DNA from: Blasia pusilla
Lineage: Eukaryota; Marchantiophyta; Marchantiopsida; Blasiales
Direction: 5' to 3'
DNA length: 64,000 bases
Assembly: GCA_050084515.1 (NCBI GenBank)
Contig: CM114275.1
Coordinates: 21,390,001-21,454,000, forward strand
Under the pieces are notes generated by a model. The model saw only the letters and a list, made by a program, of their open reading frames with translations, did no database searches and was not told the origin of the DNA. The position numbers and the translations under genes were made by a program. Of this stretch, positions 23,245 to 36,180 are shown one piece after another. Numbering within the stretch: the stretch's first letter is position 1; each line of letters begins with the position of its first letter.

Positions 23245-26200
23245 TCAGCACTTTCGTTTCAATTCATTGTATTGTTTAGTAGGGGGTATGCCTTGGTAGC
23301 AATTAGTGTGCGGCCCTTTGGTGAAGGGATGGGAATCACATCCATTCACCTTGAGTCTACTTATTATGTTTAAAAAAATATTTTGAAATATTTTGAAAAA
23401 TATATATTTTTGAATAAATTATAAAGTTGGATGTGTGAGAACACCTTTGGATTAAAATCCAAAGATGTTGTGACACAATTGTAAGCTTATATTTAAAGAA
23501 TTTTTTTATGTTTGGGGCCATGATTATTTAAATGTCTTCAAACGATATTTTTTTAAAAATCTAAGCTTTTTTAATTCACCTAAATTTGAATCAAAGGGAG
23601 GTAATGGAATAGCGTGACCTCATCATTTTTCCTAAGTTCGTTTCAATAAATTACTTTCCCTAATCATATGTTATGAATGCTATGCATGTTGAGAGAAAAA
23701 ATATTTCTTAATATCGTCCATAATTTTGTGGTATAGCTACTAATCATTTTGCTATAAAAATTTAGATTAGTAATAGGCCCATTGGGTAATGATATGGAAA
23801 AGTTAATGAAAAGATTCTTATGCTTGAACTTTTCCTTAGAAATAGTGGAAAAATGATGGAAAGGAAAATTTTCCTAGACATAGAATGAATTTATTGAACT
23901 TGAATAGTTCTAGAGATATTTATCCCCACTCTATATCTAGGAAAGTCCTACTTCAATTGGGAAATTTTTCAAATTACACTCCGGTTGTAAATATCTTGCT
24001 AGATACGATTTCTTAAAAACTTTCTTCTCTTGAAAATTCTTTCTAGAAGTAGCTGGCCATTAAAATTCTCTAATATTATTTCATTCACCCAAAAATTTTA
24101 CCCTATACACCCACCATAAATATCTTCTAGAGATAGATAAATTTTCCACCCTATATGTAGGAAATTCACCCTATATCCCGGAAAGTCCTATTTACATCAA
24201 GAAAAATGTATATAGAAAAATTTCAAGAGTTATTACTATTGAAAAAAATTTCTGTTCCATGTTTTTGGTGACAAAAATTTGACCCATAATTTTTTGAGCA
24301 AATATCTCCGACGAATGAAAAACTAACATTTATGAAGCCTTCCAACACATTTCAAGCAAAAGTTTAATGTGATGAGAAAGAAGGAACAAAAATAATAGTA
24401 ATTTTTTTCCATTATCTTCTTTTTAAATAATTTAAGTTCATATCAATGTATGACTTTCCTATAATGCCAAAATTATCCATGTTGAAGAGTAGAATTGAAG
24501 CATCCTTGCTCAAAGCTTACGAGAAGCCAATTCCAACTCAATAAACGTCAAACAAAACCCATGAACAAAGGTTCGAAAACCATTTCCAACGTGTTTTAAT
24601 GATAGTTAGGTTGGGTGTGAACCAAGGGCACGAGATGGATTGAGAGGTTAATATTGGAGTTTTGACACCAAGCGGAATCTAGGTGGACCAATTATGGACA
24701 ACAACTTTTGACACAAAATTGAAGGTGAAGACTATTAGAGGCATAATAATCAAGAGGTTAGCACCGAGTTATCAAGTAGAAATAAGAATGGCCCATCTTA
24801 GATCTTGACATATTCCCAAAAATATTGCACGACGATATCTCAAGATTGTCGTGCACCTACTCCCTTGAACATTGGTCGTGTCTGTCACAAAAGCTTGTGT
24901 TCAAAAAGTCACACTCTCCTCAATAATTTGCATCCAAACACACCCAATCAACCACCATTTGGATCAACTAATAATGCACCTTCCGAGTCCGAGTCTCAAA
25001 TCAACCTTCAAACTCAACTGATCTAGATAAGTCAAATATAAACCTACACCTCACATCCCAACACATGTAAGTCATTCAAGATTTTGGGGAACCTTCCTAG
25101 TCTAGGGATTTGAAATAACGTTAGCACGCCTAGCAATCCCACGTGCCCACCAAACCTTGAACGAGTCTCTAATAGGGACTCAATATCTAAGTCATCGATA
25201 GGAAACTCATAGAGGCATACCAAAGTAGATTATATTTGGATGCCTTGTTTTTTTCCAAGTCACGGAGAAATCATTCCACTTGTACACAATGCTCCTTGGC
25301 TACTCTAAAGCTAGGACTAATCAATGCGTCATTGTTTCTCATGGTTGTTTACATATATTCGATGCATATAGTACTGCAACTCTTCTCAATCCTTATTCAA
25401 ATTTCTACCATGTACTAGCTTGTATTCAAGGATGGACCATACTTATATTTTGAGCAGTTTTTGAGCAAGATATGCTTTGATAAAATTTAGGTTGTTCCAT
25501 ATAGCCGTCAAGGTTACACAAAGAACGATTCCAATCTATTAGGAGTGTGGTTGCATCCTACATCTGATCAAAGTAGCTCATGTAATACTCTAGAACCTAT
25601 GACCCATAATCCTACTTGAACACCGTCATGTCCTAAGTGATCAAAATTCACTTCATGTTCATGCACACCTAGTTGATGACAAGTGACATTGAATCTCACG
25701 CAAATGAAATGAGTCAACCATTTTTTTTTCTTGGAATGCTTGGTGTCAATACAAATAGGTGGTTGGCAGTTTAGGGTATTTTGGGGAGGCAGGTGGTTGG
25801 CATCAAAACTACAAGCTGGTTTCTTACAAGTTGTTGGGATGAAATAGCATCATAGGAAAGGGATGGGGTTAGTTGGGACAAAAGACAAAAATGGGGTGGG
25901 GGATGGAGGAATGAAGGGGTTTTACTAAAACCCATGAAGGGATTGAGAAGACAATAGACATGGTTCAAAAAAAAAGTTGGCACGATGTTTGGCAGGAATG
26001 AGGCAAGGAAATGCAAATATAGAAAAACATGTAAGGATGAATAGTGCAAATGCAGGGATATTGACATGCTATAGATGGCAATAGATGAACTCATGAGGTG
26101 AACACTTGTGTAACCAAGATGGATATCAAACACAAACAAATAGAGTGAAAGGCCAAACCTAGAGGACGTACTTCATATAGATAACATAGATACAGCGCGA

Positions 26201-26800
26201 AACCTAGGGGAACGGATGATTCATATGATAATAAAGTAAATTGAATTTAGACATATTCAAAATTCACTTGCATACAAAATACACATGTCCATAGCTATTC
26301 ATGTGTTCAATGATTCCCTTTCCTACATAATATACTCACTACAAAAATTTCCCCATATCTGAAGTATTCTTTCTTATGATAATTGCATGCCCCACAAAAC
26401 TATCCTTGTCGACACTAGGACTTCCCACCTCTTCTTAATCTCCTCCACACGATCCTTCATTACAATCCTCCACATACTAATATGAGGTGGGTAGGGAACC
26501 AATTCCATCTGATGTGAGCATGACAACTATTATCATGCACAAGCAACTTTAACATTGCTTGTTCAGAACTTTGGAGGCAAAATTTTGAGGACAATTTCAA
26601 CTTGAAGTACAGCTGATTAACAACCGAAAACATTAAGCACTTCACAAGCTTGGTTTTGAAATTCAATTGGTAAACCTCCAATACTGGGTAACCAAATGTA
26701 CAATAAGTACCAACCAACTGCTCTCCCCAAGTCATCCATAGTCTAACAAATACTCATCTTCTTAACTCTGTATACAAGAGGCATGTCGCTTAGCTCCATC
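23245..26800. other. AT-rich intergenic DNA, no gene recognised
   Basis: Long AT-rich stretch with short meaningless frames on both strands. A ~100-bp segment at about 24606-24710 (GAACCAAGG, TTGGAGTTTTGACACCAA, TTATGGACA) is shared in the same orientation with 58410-58510. No transposase, RT or tRNA signal was seen. Confidence 0.4.
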
Positions 26801-26824
26801 CCGCAAGGTCAGAAGAATATTTTA

Positions 26825-28220
26825 CTATGAGACTGAACCACCAAGCTGTAAGCAAACCACTCAAAGCCTTAGCACACACCCAGACATCATTTTGCAAGTT
26901 CGAGATAAGAAACAACTTATGAACAGTAGCTTTTGCCAGAGATCTAAATTTAGAATCCTAAAACTAAGAGTTTGAAAAGAAGGCTTGCATCTAACGAATG
27001 TAATTAGCATACACATGATGTCTCAACTTTTAGTTTTAGTTGCCTAAGTTGATTACCACATTGCCTACAAATACTTAAAAAGCCCATTGCATTGAAGTTT
27101 CAATTTCAGATTATGTGTTAATTGAGATAAGTAGGACATCATACCAATACAGCCTCGATCTCTTCCTTGGAGACTGCGGGTCGTCTTGGCTGAATTGAAG
27201 CAGATCCTACAGTCGGATGGATTGTTGTCGATGATGAAGGTTTTGGAGACATTTCTGCCAAACCTAACACAGAACAGTTCAGACTTATGTGAGACTCTTG
27301 TATCTATCAGACAGGACACACTTCTAAAAGGATTTTCTGATACATATATCATCACAAATCTCAAAAAATATTCATGGCTCCAAATGACAATCTCATTCCA
27401 AAGTATCAAATCCATCTAAACCACTGTTGCACCAGAGGAACTTTGACCAATTAAACTGCAAACTTAATATCTGGCATAGCCTCTCCCAAATAAAGAGTAA
27501 TATACTGAGCTTCACAAGTCAGTTGGCTGGTGCTCCATGAAGACACGTTCTCAAAATGGGACTCTCAATTACAAGGACGTAAAACTAGCTCAAGAACTTA
27601 TCTTCTTGGGTTTCATATGTTCCTATAAAGTTGAAAGGAGATATGTTTATCTTCGGGTTTTTTTGCAAATGTAAAATACTGGTAGATATTGATAACTGGA
27701 GAGCTTTTGTTGATAGGTGCAGGCACACAACAGTTAGAAGGGACCCATTCACAATATGCATAGGCACCAAAAATGACAACAGGAATTCATCTTAACTAGT
27801 TCAAATAAGCATGGAAAACCATTTCTTACAAAAGAAGTGAGGACTCACACCACCATTGAAATCTTTCAAAACCGAATTTATTCAGTCCGTCAAGATTTAT
27901 AAACCACGAAAATTGTTTAGATTACACGGACCCAGCATAAGGTGCACGCTCTAGCTTGAGTGCACCAATGCCATCGCAATGATTTCCTTCAACCTTGATG
28001 AAACAATTTGGCATTTCATTTAATGGATCATCAGCTTTTGAGACAAACCTTCCCCAACAAAACACCAATGGGAAAGTACCCAAAACCACAAAAATCCCCA
28101 AATGAAGGTACGAAGCAATGAACAGACTTTACCTGCACTAGGAGCAGGAGTTGGTGTCCCACCACGACGATTTGGAAATTTGATCGATGGGATGCGCCTT
28201 GCTATATGTTGACCAGCCAT
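26825..28220 (-). CDS. KGD4: Small mitochondrial protein, KGD4/MRPS36-like
   Basis: Three exons with GT-AG borders and matching phases: 28220-28133 (88 nt), 27254-27145 (110 nt) and 26845-26825 (21 nt), giving 72 residues. The N-terminus MAGQHIARRIPSIKFPNRRG is basic, lacks acidic residues and could be a presequence. The middle is Ser/Thr/Pro-rich. The C-terminus, PRRPAVSKEEIEAVLLGG then SVS, has the conserved SxEEIExxxxGG motif. This RxPxIKFPxR...EEIExxxxGG layout is that of plant KGD4 and animal MRPS36, which attach the E3 subunit to the 2-oxoglutarate dehydrogenase complex in the mitochondrial matrix. The seven-codon last exon is supported by frame, acceptor and the GG motif. The family assignment is from memory of the pattern; the gene model is firmer than the name. 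Confidence 0.62.
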
Positions 28221-28224
28221 TGTT

Positions 28225-29355
28225 AAAACCTGTTCAGCATGAATTTTCAACAGTCTTGTTGAGATTACACACCAAAAAGATGTAATTATCTACTGAAACA
28301 AAATAGCTTCTCATTAAGTCTCATGGCATGGAAACATCCAATCTATCCTAGTTGGTGCTCTCCCGCAAAATCTGACCCATCACAAGGATCCAGGAGGATT
28401 TCCACCTCCAAAACTTTTTGAAGAAAGGGGGCGGGTGTGGGTCTGATCAGGTATATGTATAGATGTTGGAAGAGCAGACATCATGTGTTCCCAGGACAGT
28501 GAACACATAATTCCTATTATAGTGGCTGCCTTGTTCAGTAAAATATCACATATTCAAATAACAATGTACATCAACATGGTCACATTCAAGAAATTACTGG
28601 TCACTTTCTGGTGGCACATAGACGAAGATCTGCACATTTATGATATCTCACTCGAATAGTATCAGACCTTTCGGAGCTCAATCTTATTTTGCAAATCATT
28701 TTTAACATCCATGGTGAGAGAATGGCATATAGAAACACTTTACAATTGTATTATTCAGATGATCAATCATGGGGCTCATGGTTAACAAAGTCTGCATCAC
28801 TAAAATGCCACATTCTATGAGAAACAGATGAAACCACCAAACGACGTGGTAGCAAAGCGCAAAAAGAAGGTTTAAAACAAAAGAGCGGACATGGCTACAG
28901 GTCAAGTAGCCAAGTCCAGGGGTACAGCTAAAGCCATAGAAGAAGTTGGTGTTTTTGTGGATGACTCTAACGAGAGATACGATTTTGAGGTCACATATGT
29001 AATTCCTCCACTGCAACAACTCATTGACGTCCGATTCACGTATACAGGAAGGACCAATTTTGGGTTCAATAGTGACATGGGCACCTTGGTTACTACTATG
29101 GGCTTAATGGGGCAGAGAAATCAACCTTTTGGAAGTTTCTGGCAAATGATGTACAGCCTTGCAAAAGGCCACCATGGCAAAGACCGCAGCTGAGAATTGG
29201 GCCCTATCGCAAAAGGGGAACCCCAGTTCAATATCTAGTGTGGCCCGAGCAAGCAAGCGACAGTTCGAGCCAAGTTGGAAAATTTTGGTCGTCCTAATCA
29301 GTCATCTCACGCCAATTATGGAGGGCGGATGATAAGGGTGGTCTTCACTTCCATC
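28225..29355. other. 5' flank of KGD4-like gene; one unassigned frame
   Basis: No recognised gene. A plus-strand frame of 100 residues at 28891-29193 (starts MATGQVAKSRGTAKAIEE, later FVDDSNERYDFEVTYVIPP) has fairly protein-like composition. It has no motif that I know and no visible exon partners. It could be a fragment of a gene or chance. Confidence 0.25.
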
Positions 29356-30790
29356 GGCATGCCATGACATCATATTTAGTTCCTAAATGAGCCTGCAAAT
29401 CATGTAGATATGCAGAGTATTGATGCATTCCATGGTGCTTAAGACGAGTTCACTAGAGTAGTAATTATAGGAGACTAGTGAGATCTAGATTGTGGAAGAA
29501 CATGGGCCTCGGCCAACAAGTGTCCACGATCAAAATTTGAAAACACATCGGACTAGCAAAGGCGTTGGACTGCACGTCAAAAAACTTGCGAACTCTTCTC
29601 ATTTGTTACATGACATGAGGATTATGACGTCTCTCCTTCACTCGGGCAGTTGATCCACTGTGCAGATTATTCGACGACAAGAGTACTCATCCAGAGCAAA
29701 GACCACACACGGGAATGAATGTGGAGAGAGGCCGGAATGGCAAGGAAATTGGATCGCACCTTCACAAACGTGCGAACTCTGTGCCTTGTCCGCTCTCCGT
29801 CGTCCAATTAGTTTTGGTGAATCCCACGGACTCCCACAACCGATCGATGGAACCTTCAAACAGAGAATCGGAACGTGAGACTGCTTCATCGTACACGGTT
29901 CTCTTATTTTCAGATCTCAAACTGCGACGGAAGGACCTCTTGCGTGAGCATCTCAGAAACGCACACTACCAAGGACAACAAGTGGCTCCGAACCCGGTAG
30001 TGGACCAGCCCGTTGAGTTTATGTGGGAAGAGATTCCGGGCATTTCCAATCGCTCATCCTTCCCCCCTCATAATTGAAGGAAAAATCCAGGGTTCGGCTG
30101 TTGGACCTGACTGATATTGAAACATCAACGCTCCTGGCAATAGCCTTGACGATATGTTCGTGATTGTTATACAAGCTGCGAAGCCTCTTGTGACAGCTCT
30201 CTGACAGGGACACCTACTCTTCTTCCTCTAAACGAAGAATTCAGAAATCGGTTTCAAATTTGCAAGAATCGCGAGAAAACAAGAATGTCCGGCCTGGCAA
30301 TTGGCGGTTGGCGAAAGCTCTCCGGCAGCGACTTCAATTCTTCTTCTTCTTCTTCCTAACGAAGAAAATTTGCAAATTTCAGTACCGAATTCGCAACAAA
30401 CGCAAGAAAACGAGGGACGGGGAACTTTCGTACCTCCTGTCGTAAGTGCACCCGGAGTTTCTAGTTTTTCCTCGTCGTCCGTCTGAGGTTTCCCCTGTTT
30501 GTGCTCGCTGAATTCGGGACGATGCCAAAATTCTCGTGGCGCTCGGCAATCCTGAAGCCGATCTCGAACTTATCTGTAAGTGCCAAATTCCAAGACGTGT
30601 GGATCGAAATGCTCTGAAGATACCAGTGAATTTTTTTCATTTCTTTCAGGTCTAATACGGGAAATATTTTAATCATCCTAATTACGATATTCCTTAGGCC
30701 TAACTAGGTTTCTTTTCATTTTAGTGGTGCGTTTCTTTTCATTTTACACGCGGCACTATTACATGAAAGATTCTCTTATTGGTGTGGAAT
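29356..30790 (+). repeat. Dispersed repeat X, copy 1
   Basis: Begins CGGCATGCCATGACATCAT and is closely similar to 48112-50110 through about 30450. In both copies a minus-strand frame of 64 residues (30213-30019; 49847-49653) is preserved, starting after a common stop with SLSES(C/Y)HK(R/K)LRSLY. The last part (about 30500-30790) matches 50640-50990 in the opposite orientation, so one copy has an inverted end. Copy 1 lacks the three insertions seen in copy 2. No transposase or RT was recognised; the unit may carry captured gene sequence. Confidence 0.75.
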
Positions 30791-30799
30791 TTTATTATT

Positions 30800-31786
30800 T
30801 GTGATGAGTGGAAGAGGTTGAGACGGTGGTGACACAAGGGACATTGTAACGAGGAGCCGCATCCCTAAAACAAAAGAATCATCATGAAAGTTGATGCCAT
30901 GGAAGGACATTGATCTCTCCCCATAGCCATAGGGCATGTCCCCATGGAAACCTCCTTCGGGTCCCAGCCTGGTTCCGATTACAATTCCGGGCGATGTCAG
31001 CGGCGGTCAAGCAATTCCGGTTACGAAACCGGTTTAGGCATGTCTATGATCCAAGGAACGTCCTTGGAATTTCTTCGCCGTGATTTTTGCGGCGTGGACG
31101 GAGTAGGGACTGGTATTTGGTCTGTCAAATTCCGATCGTCGATTCCCAAGATCTGGGACCCCGAGACCTCCAACTTACGCCATGGGACCTGCCCATAGAG
31201 ATATGGAGTATAGGGCTATGTGAGAGAGTTTTGGCTCATTCCTAGCATACTGCGCTCATCATTTCCATTCAAGAAATGGGTGGTCCTTACCTATTGCAAT
31301 TCTCTATTATAAGTTGCGGATTTCCATAACTTTGTAGCGTGCCCGGAGATCTCTCTTACGGCCTTATGTGTATAGGGCACGTTGCAAAAGCCCTATACAT
31401 AGCTTACATAAGAGACGTCATTGCAAGCTTTATTTTTCCTCCTTTATTGGAAAGGAATGTTTGTATTTGTTAAATTAGAGTGGATTTTATATACATAGAT
31501 TTCTTATTTCCACAAGATTGGATCTCTCCGAACATCCATATAAATTTAATCAACATTTTAATTTCAACTCCGGTCGACATCTAAAGGTTAGAAGATAAAC
31601 AAAGTAGAATCTAGAAATATCAATGTCTCCAAGAAATACATGTAACTATTCTAAGAACATTAGCATGGACTTAACATCTTATTTAATGATATTATGAAAT
31701 GAAAATTACATACTCATCATAGTCACTCTTACTAGTCTCTTGTATGAAAAGTAGAAGAAGATAAAATAAAAACACACTATTCAGAA
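30800..31786. other. Left flank of the gypsy element, no gene
   Basis: A short CG-richer piece (30940-31190) gives an 84-residue frame without motifs; otherwise AT-rich. The last four bases, AGAA (31783-31786), are the left target-site duplication of the retrotransposon. Confidence 0.45.
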
Positions 31787-32290
31787 TGTCACGTCTTTTA
31801 GGATAGATTGGTGAGATCTAGTAGAGCGCCTTCGTGAGTAGTGGAGGACATGCTTAGTAGGTCGAGGATGACGTGCTGAGGCCCCAAGAAACTTGAGAGA
31901 GCAAGTCTCCCCTTCGTTTCGGCTCATTTGGAGCCATATTGAAGAACTTACTATTTTAGGTCAGTACCATTTTGAGTATATGATCAAATTTCTATTTTTG
32001 GTAAGTGGCCCTTCACCTCTTACATCAGGTAAAGAGCCAAGGATGTGACTTGGGAGACTAGGTTACCATGGAGAGAGCTTGGGAGAGGGGAGGGGTATAC
32101 CTCAAGGAGAGAGCTTGAGAGCTCATTCTCTCTTTGTTGAACCTCTTGGCATGAGGCGGCGGAGCTATGGTCCCTTGCCTTGTGAGTGTAACCCAAGCCT
32201 CTCATTAGGAGTGGGTTTGGTTTGACATGAGAGAGAGTGCACACCTTTGAGAGCTATGGTGTGAGATGGTGTAGAGAGAGATTGGATCTT
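31787..32290 (+). repeat. Terminal module B of the gypsy element (5' end)
   Basis: Starts TGTCACGTCTTTTAGGATAG and contains GGTGAGATCTAGTAGAGCGCC, TTTCGGCTCATTTGGAGCC and a GAGAGAG-rich 3' half. Similar sequence occurs on the minus strand at 49529 downwards and 60107 downwards, and on the plus strand at 61195-61590. Similarity between these copies ends at GAGAGAGAT near 32290. Short frames inside are not genes. Confidence 0.85.
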
Positions 32291-33716
32291 ACTTTACAAA
32301 GAGAGAATGAGAGCTACAATGCGAGAGCTTGCTGGAGTTTCGCTGTGTTTGCAGGTTAGGGACTGTGTTCCATGGTTCATGACTCATGGGAGTGCTCTCG
32401 TGAGCAAGAGTCATTCACTTTGATGTTTTCCTTTACCGTTTTTTCCTACAAGAGAGTGGCGCGCGGAAGCGCTACCCAAATGTTGGTAGAATTTGAGTGT
32501 GGGGGCAGATTACCCACGCCGGTGCTCTCGAGAGCACGATGTAGCTTTCTGATTTGTCTTTTCATGGATTTTACATTTTCCTTGGGAGAAATCAGCGCGG
32601 AACCGCTGCCGAATTTTGTGTAGAAGAAAGAGACATTGGGGTTTACGACAGTCCCCATCAGTTTTTATAGGATATTTTTATTCAAAATATTTTTGACTGC
32701 ATCGTAGATCTTGAAGCTGTGCACGTTGTGCAACAGATGGTGCACAATTTGGATCTGTGAGCAGAAAGTTATGGCCAATTTTGTAAACTGCCAATTTTAG
32801 GGTAAAAATGGAAACCCTAAAGCAGCAGTCGCCGTTGGCGGCGCCGTCACCGTCGACCATCGTCGCCGTCGGCCAGGCCGTCAACCCGTCGCCAGGACGT
32901 CAACCCGTTGCCATGCCCTTCAACCCGTCAGCTGGCCCACTACCCGTCAAGCTGCCATCGATCGACTGGAGTACTACTCTAGATGACGTGTGACCCAGTG
33001 ATTTATGGGGTCCGATTTTTCTAGCCGCATTACTATGTTTTGAGTTGGTAGCCGCTCCACGAAGATCGAGTACCGTGACTTGACACCCATAGTCACAACG
33101 CACCGCCGATTGCCACGTCGTGCCGCTCATGGCCGCACCGCATCTTCTCGATCGCGGAGCCGCACCATCATTGTGGACCAAATTGTGTTTTGCTGGTTTG
33201 AGGAGTTTGGCTTCACGACCGAGTTGGGGTCGAGGTTTGCAGTTGCTGCGGAGCGATTCAAAATTTATTGTTGTTACCCATCCTGGTCTTTTGCCTTGTA
33301 CGTGTGAGGGAATTCCGAGAATTTGGCAGTTATTTGACATATTGGGTTTGTGTGGATGCCGAGAGCATCTTTTATGTATGTGGATTAAGGGACATAGACC
33401 TGTGTGGGATGTCCAGAGTTGATGGGTAGGTTGTCTATGAGATGATAGCCTGGGTGAATTGCCGCACCACGCCATCTGTTGCCGCTCGTCACACAACTCG
33501 GTGAGAGGGAGTGTAGACCGAGTGCCGCATGTTTAGTCTGAGTGATTACTCACAAAGGGGAGAGTGAACGTGTGCGAGGGCACGAGGGCCATCACGGCGT
33601 CCTTTCAGGATTCTGAGAGGCAAGGTAGTGGACCTGAGAGTAGCTCTGGAGGGTTTACCCGGAGTGGTGCGAGGTTTCGAGAGTCTCCACGTGAGAGACC
33701 ACCTTGATCTCCTTCT
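32291..33716 (+). other. Leader region of the gypsy element
   Basis: Non-coding between module B and gag. It holds an imperfect duplication: about 32385-32480 and 32519-32610 both carry GTGCTCTCG(T/A)GAGCA followed by a GCGCGGAA(G/C)CGCT(A/G)CC core. A run of (C)AACCCGT(C/T)G words lies at 32881-32950. No primer-binding site could be assigned by eye. Confidence 0.5.
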
Positions 33717-35500
33717 GTGTTGTCTTCAGACGAGGGGGAGCGTGTAGAGGAGTGTGTTAGCGATCCATCATACACATTGAGTGCTCCTACCAGTTGGGCG
33801 TACGAGATGGACGACCAGGGTAGAGGACCACGTAGGTTTTCAGGTGATGTAGGCACCATAGAGCTACACGACTTCATTGCGGAGTTTAGGAGTTGGTGTG
33901 ACTCACAACGGGCTAGGAACTCTAGAGAGTTCAACCCGTTTACTGCATGGAACGGTATGTTCCAGCATTTAGAGGGGGCACCCATGGACAATTACCATGA
34001 GTTCTCCCACAGATATGCCAAGAGATTGAGGCATGGCGACTCTATTACCACCCACACTATGTGTCATGGACGGAGCTGTTCCCAGATGAGGAGGAGTCAG
34101 GCGAGGCTACTTCCTCTTCCACTAGTGATGTTTTAGGAGGGGTCACGCGCACAGGAGTAGTTGCACCGTCTAGTCAGGTTCGTCCCAGGTTCAACCTCAT
34201 GGTTGAGTTCTTTGCTGAGTTGAGGGCGAGCTACCAAGGGGTACCAACGGAGAAGTTGCAGAGCATCCATGACTTCTAGAGGCGCCCGGGTGAGAGTGTG
34301 CGTGAGGCTTACACTCGCTTGTGCCGATTGATCAACGTCACTCAGAGGGTGACAGAGGCTCAGGCTATCCAGTCATGGTACGCGATGCTGGACCGGACCC
34401 TGCAGACATGGGTGCGGGAAGGGGTGCTTCTTATGAACACCTCCCCTACGTTGAGAGATTTTTTTAGAACCGCCGAGAACATTGAGCGCAACATGGCGGA
34501 GGAGAGCTTAGCCACCATGGGTTCTGGGCGAGAGCAGTCGCGATTGTCTGCACCACCTGTGCAGCAACGTGGACTCCGAGATAGGTTGACTATGGCACCA
34601 CGAGCTCATGGAGGATACCAGGAGGCTATGCCACAGAGACCCGCGCCTTCATATGCGGCTCAGCAGCAGCCGCCTACTATTACTTGTTCGTCATGTGGTG
34701 GAGCCCATCATCAGCGCGATTGCACTCGTCAGGGTCATGGACGTGTGCCTCAGCATGGAGGAGGAGATGGTGTTGCACCAGGAGGTTATCACTGTGACTA
34801 TTGTCAGAGGTATGGTCATACACGTGGCAGGTGTTTCATTTTACATCCTGAGTTACGTCCGGACCGAGGGCCAGAGAGGGCACCAGAGCGAGTAGCTGGT
34901 CCGGGTGGGCCTAGAGATCGTGCACCAGGTGGTCTTGGTGGGGGACGAGGAGGTGGAGTTGCTCGACAGGGTGGTGGAGCTGCCCGTGGAGGAGGTAGAG
35001 TCCTACCACCTAGACGCGTCAAGGGAGATGCCAGGCCTGAGGCTGGGATGGTTGCTCAGATACAACAGCTACAGGAGTAGATTGCCGCTATGACGTTGAG
35101 ATTACCCGATGTTGGATCCGTGGCATCGACATCATATGGAGCAGGCAGAGATATGGAGGATCCTGGTTGGATGTGCGAGGTTGCCTAGATGGAGGCAGCT
35201 GCAATTGTGACGCATGGAGCAGCCGCAAAGTTGGATCCACAACGAGGGGAAGCCAGGAAACACACTAGGCTTCCTCAGTCTTTCACGTTGTCCGAGGCGA
35301 TGAGGACCCCATCGATGGGTCCTGATCAGAGTTCCTGGAGAGTTGGTGATGTTGTTGGTGTGTAGGCACGAAGGGCGATGGGAGAAGTGAGTGCGACGCC
35401 TCCTATTGTTGATGCTCAAGAGGGGCATGTGTCGAGCACGTTGTTGGGGGCGGCCATCGTTCTGTACGGTGCTCCTTTATTTTCTGCTTCCGATGTTATG
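33717..35500 (+). pseudogene. gag: gag region with two CCHC zinc knuckles
   Basis: The capsid part starts in one frame (33717-34060; RRFSGDVGTIELHDFIAEFR), then shifts. The main frame 34061-35080 carries a capsid-like PGESVREAYTRLCRLI, then ENIERNMAEESL, and two nucleic-acid-binding knuckles: CSSCGGAHHQRDC (about 34685-34723) and CDYCQRYGHTRGRC (about 34793-34834). A Gly/Arg-rich basic stretch follows the knuckles (34870-35020). The frame continues past TAG stops (35078, 35186, 35363) to about 35500. Gag packages the element RNA; the RGG-like tail would aid RNA binding. Stops and a frameshift near 34040 make it non-functional. Confidence 0.8.
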
Positions 35501-35586
35501 ACGTTGGGGGTACGCCCGCCAAGCCTTTTTGGCTGGCTGCTACGCTATGTGAGCATGGAGTTGGAGTTCCTGCATCACGTTCAGAG

Positions 35587-36180
35587 GTGATTGCAAAGGA
35601 GGTGATGGATATGCCCTTGGAACGGATGCTTGGGCCGTCCACGTCAAATTCATGGCAGGCTGCGCCTACTAGGATGGCGGAGATGCCCGCTAGACCAGTG
35701 ATAGAGCGTGCCATGGCTTCTCATGGTGTTGTGTTCCTGGATAACCGAGGAGAGGTCTTCCAGTTGGTGAGTCCCGGAGGTAGAGCTTTTAGTCCGCAAC
35801 TCGTCTTGTTGGATTTAGGAGCGCAACCCCTGATGTTGGGGAAAGCGTCATTCAAAGGATTGGACTTGACGAGAGCCGATGTGGAGCGTTGTCCATTCCG
35901 GATACAGACATCCTTGGGTGGAGCGAGTACCACACAATATATCACCTTAACGTGAGGTCGTGGTGAGGATTTGCCCAGGACATCCTACAGATGAGTCCGT
36001 GGTGCAAGCCAAGGCGATAGTGACTGATGCAGAGTCCTACGACGTCTTGGTTGGTGGAGGAGTGTTATACCCGATGGGGTTTTTCTTGCATTACTGAGAA
36101 GAGTTAGCGTCCTACATACCAAGATGGCACTCAAGTGATGGGCGCCTTAGCTCATTACCCGTTCGATTCACATGTGTAGT
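35587..36180 (+). pseudogene. pro: Retropepsin-like aspartic protease region
   Basis: The frame 35587-35955 reads LVLLDLGAQPLMLGKASFKG, fitting the retropepsin pattern (hydrophobic)-D-(T/S)-G-A with Leu in place of Thr/Ser. After a shift to the next frame at about 35951 it continues with DAESYDVLVGGGVLYPMGF, matching the second conserved block (DxLLGxxxL). The protease would cut the polyprotein. The DLG active site and frameshift indicate decay. An in-frame TGA (36095-36097) stands where Trp is likely. Confidence 0.7.

Noticed and set aside
33080-33496. Minus-strand 198-residue frame and overlapping plus frames in the element leader
   Set aside because: No motifs; lies in the untranslated leader of the retrotransposon, antisense to it.
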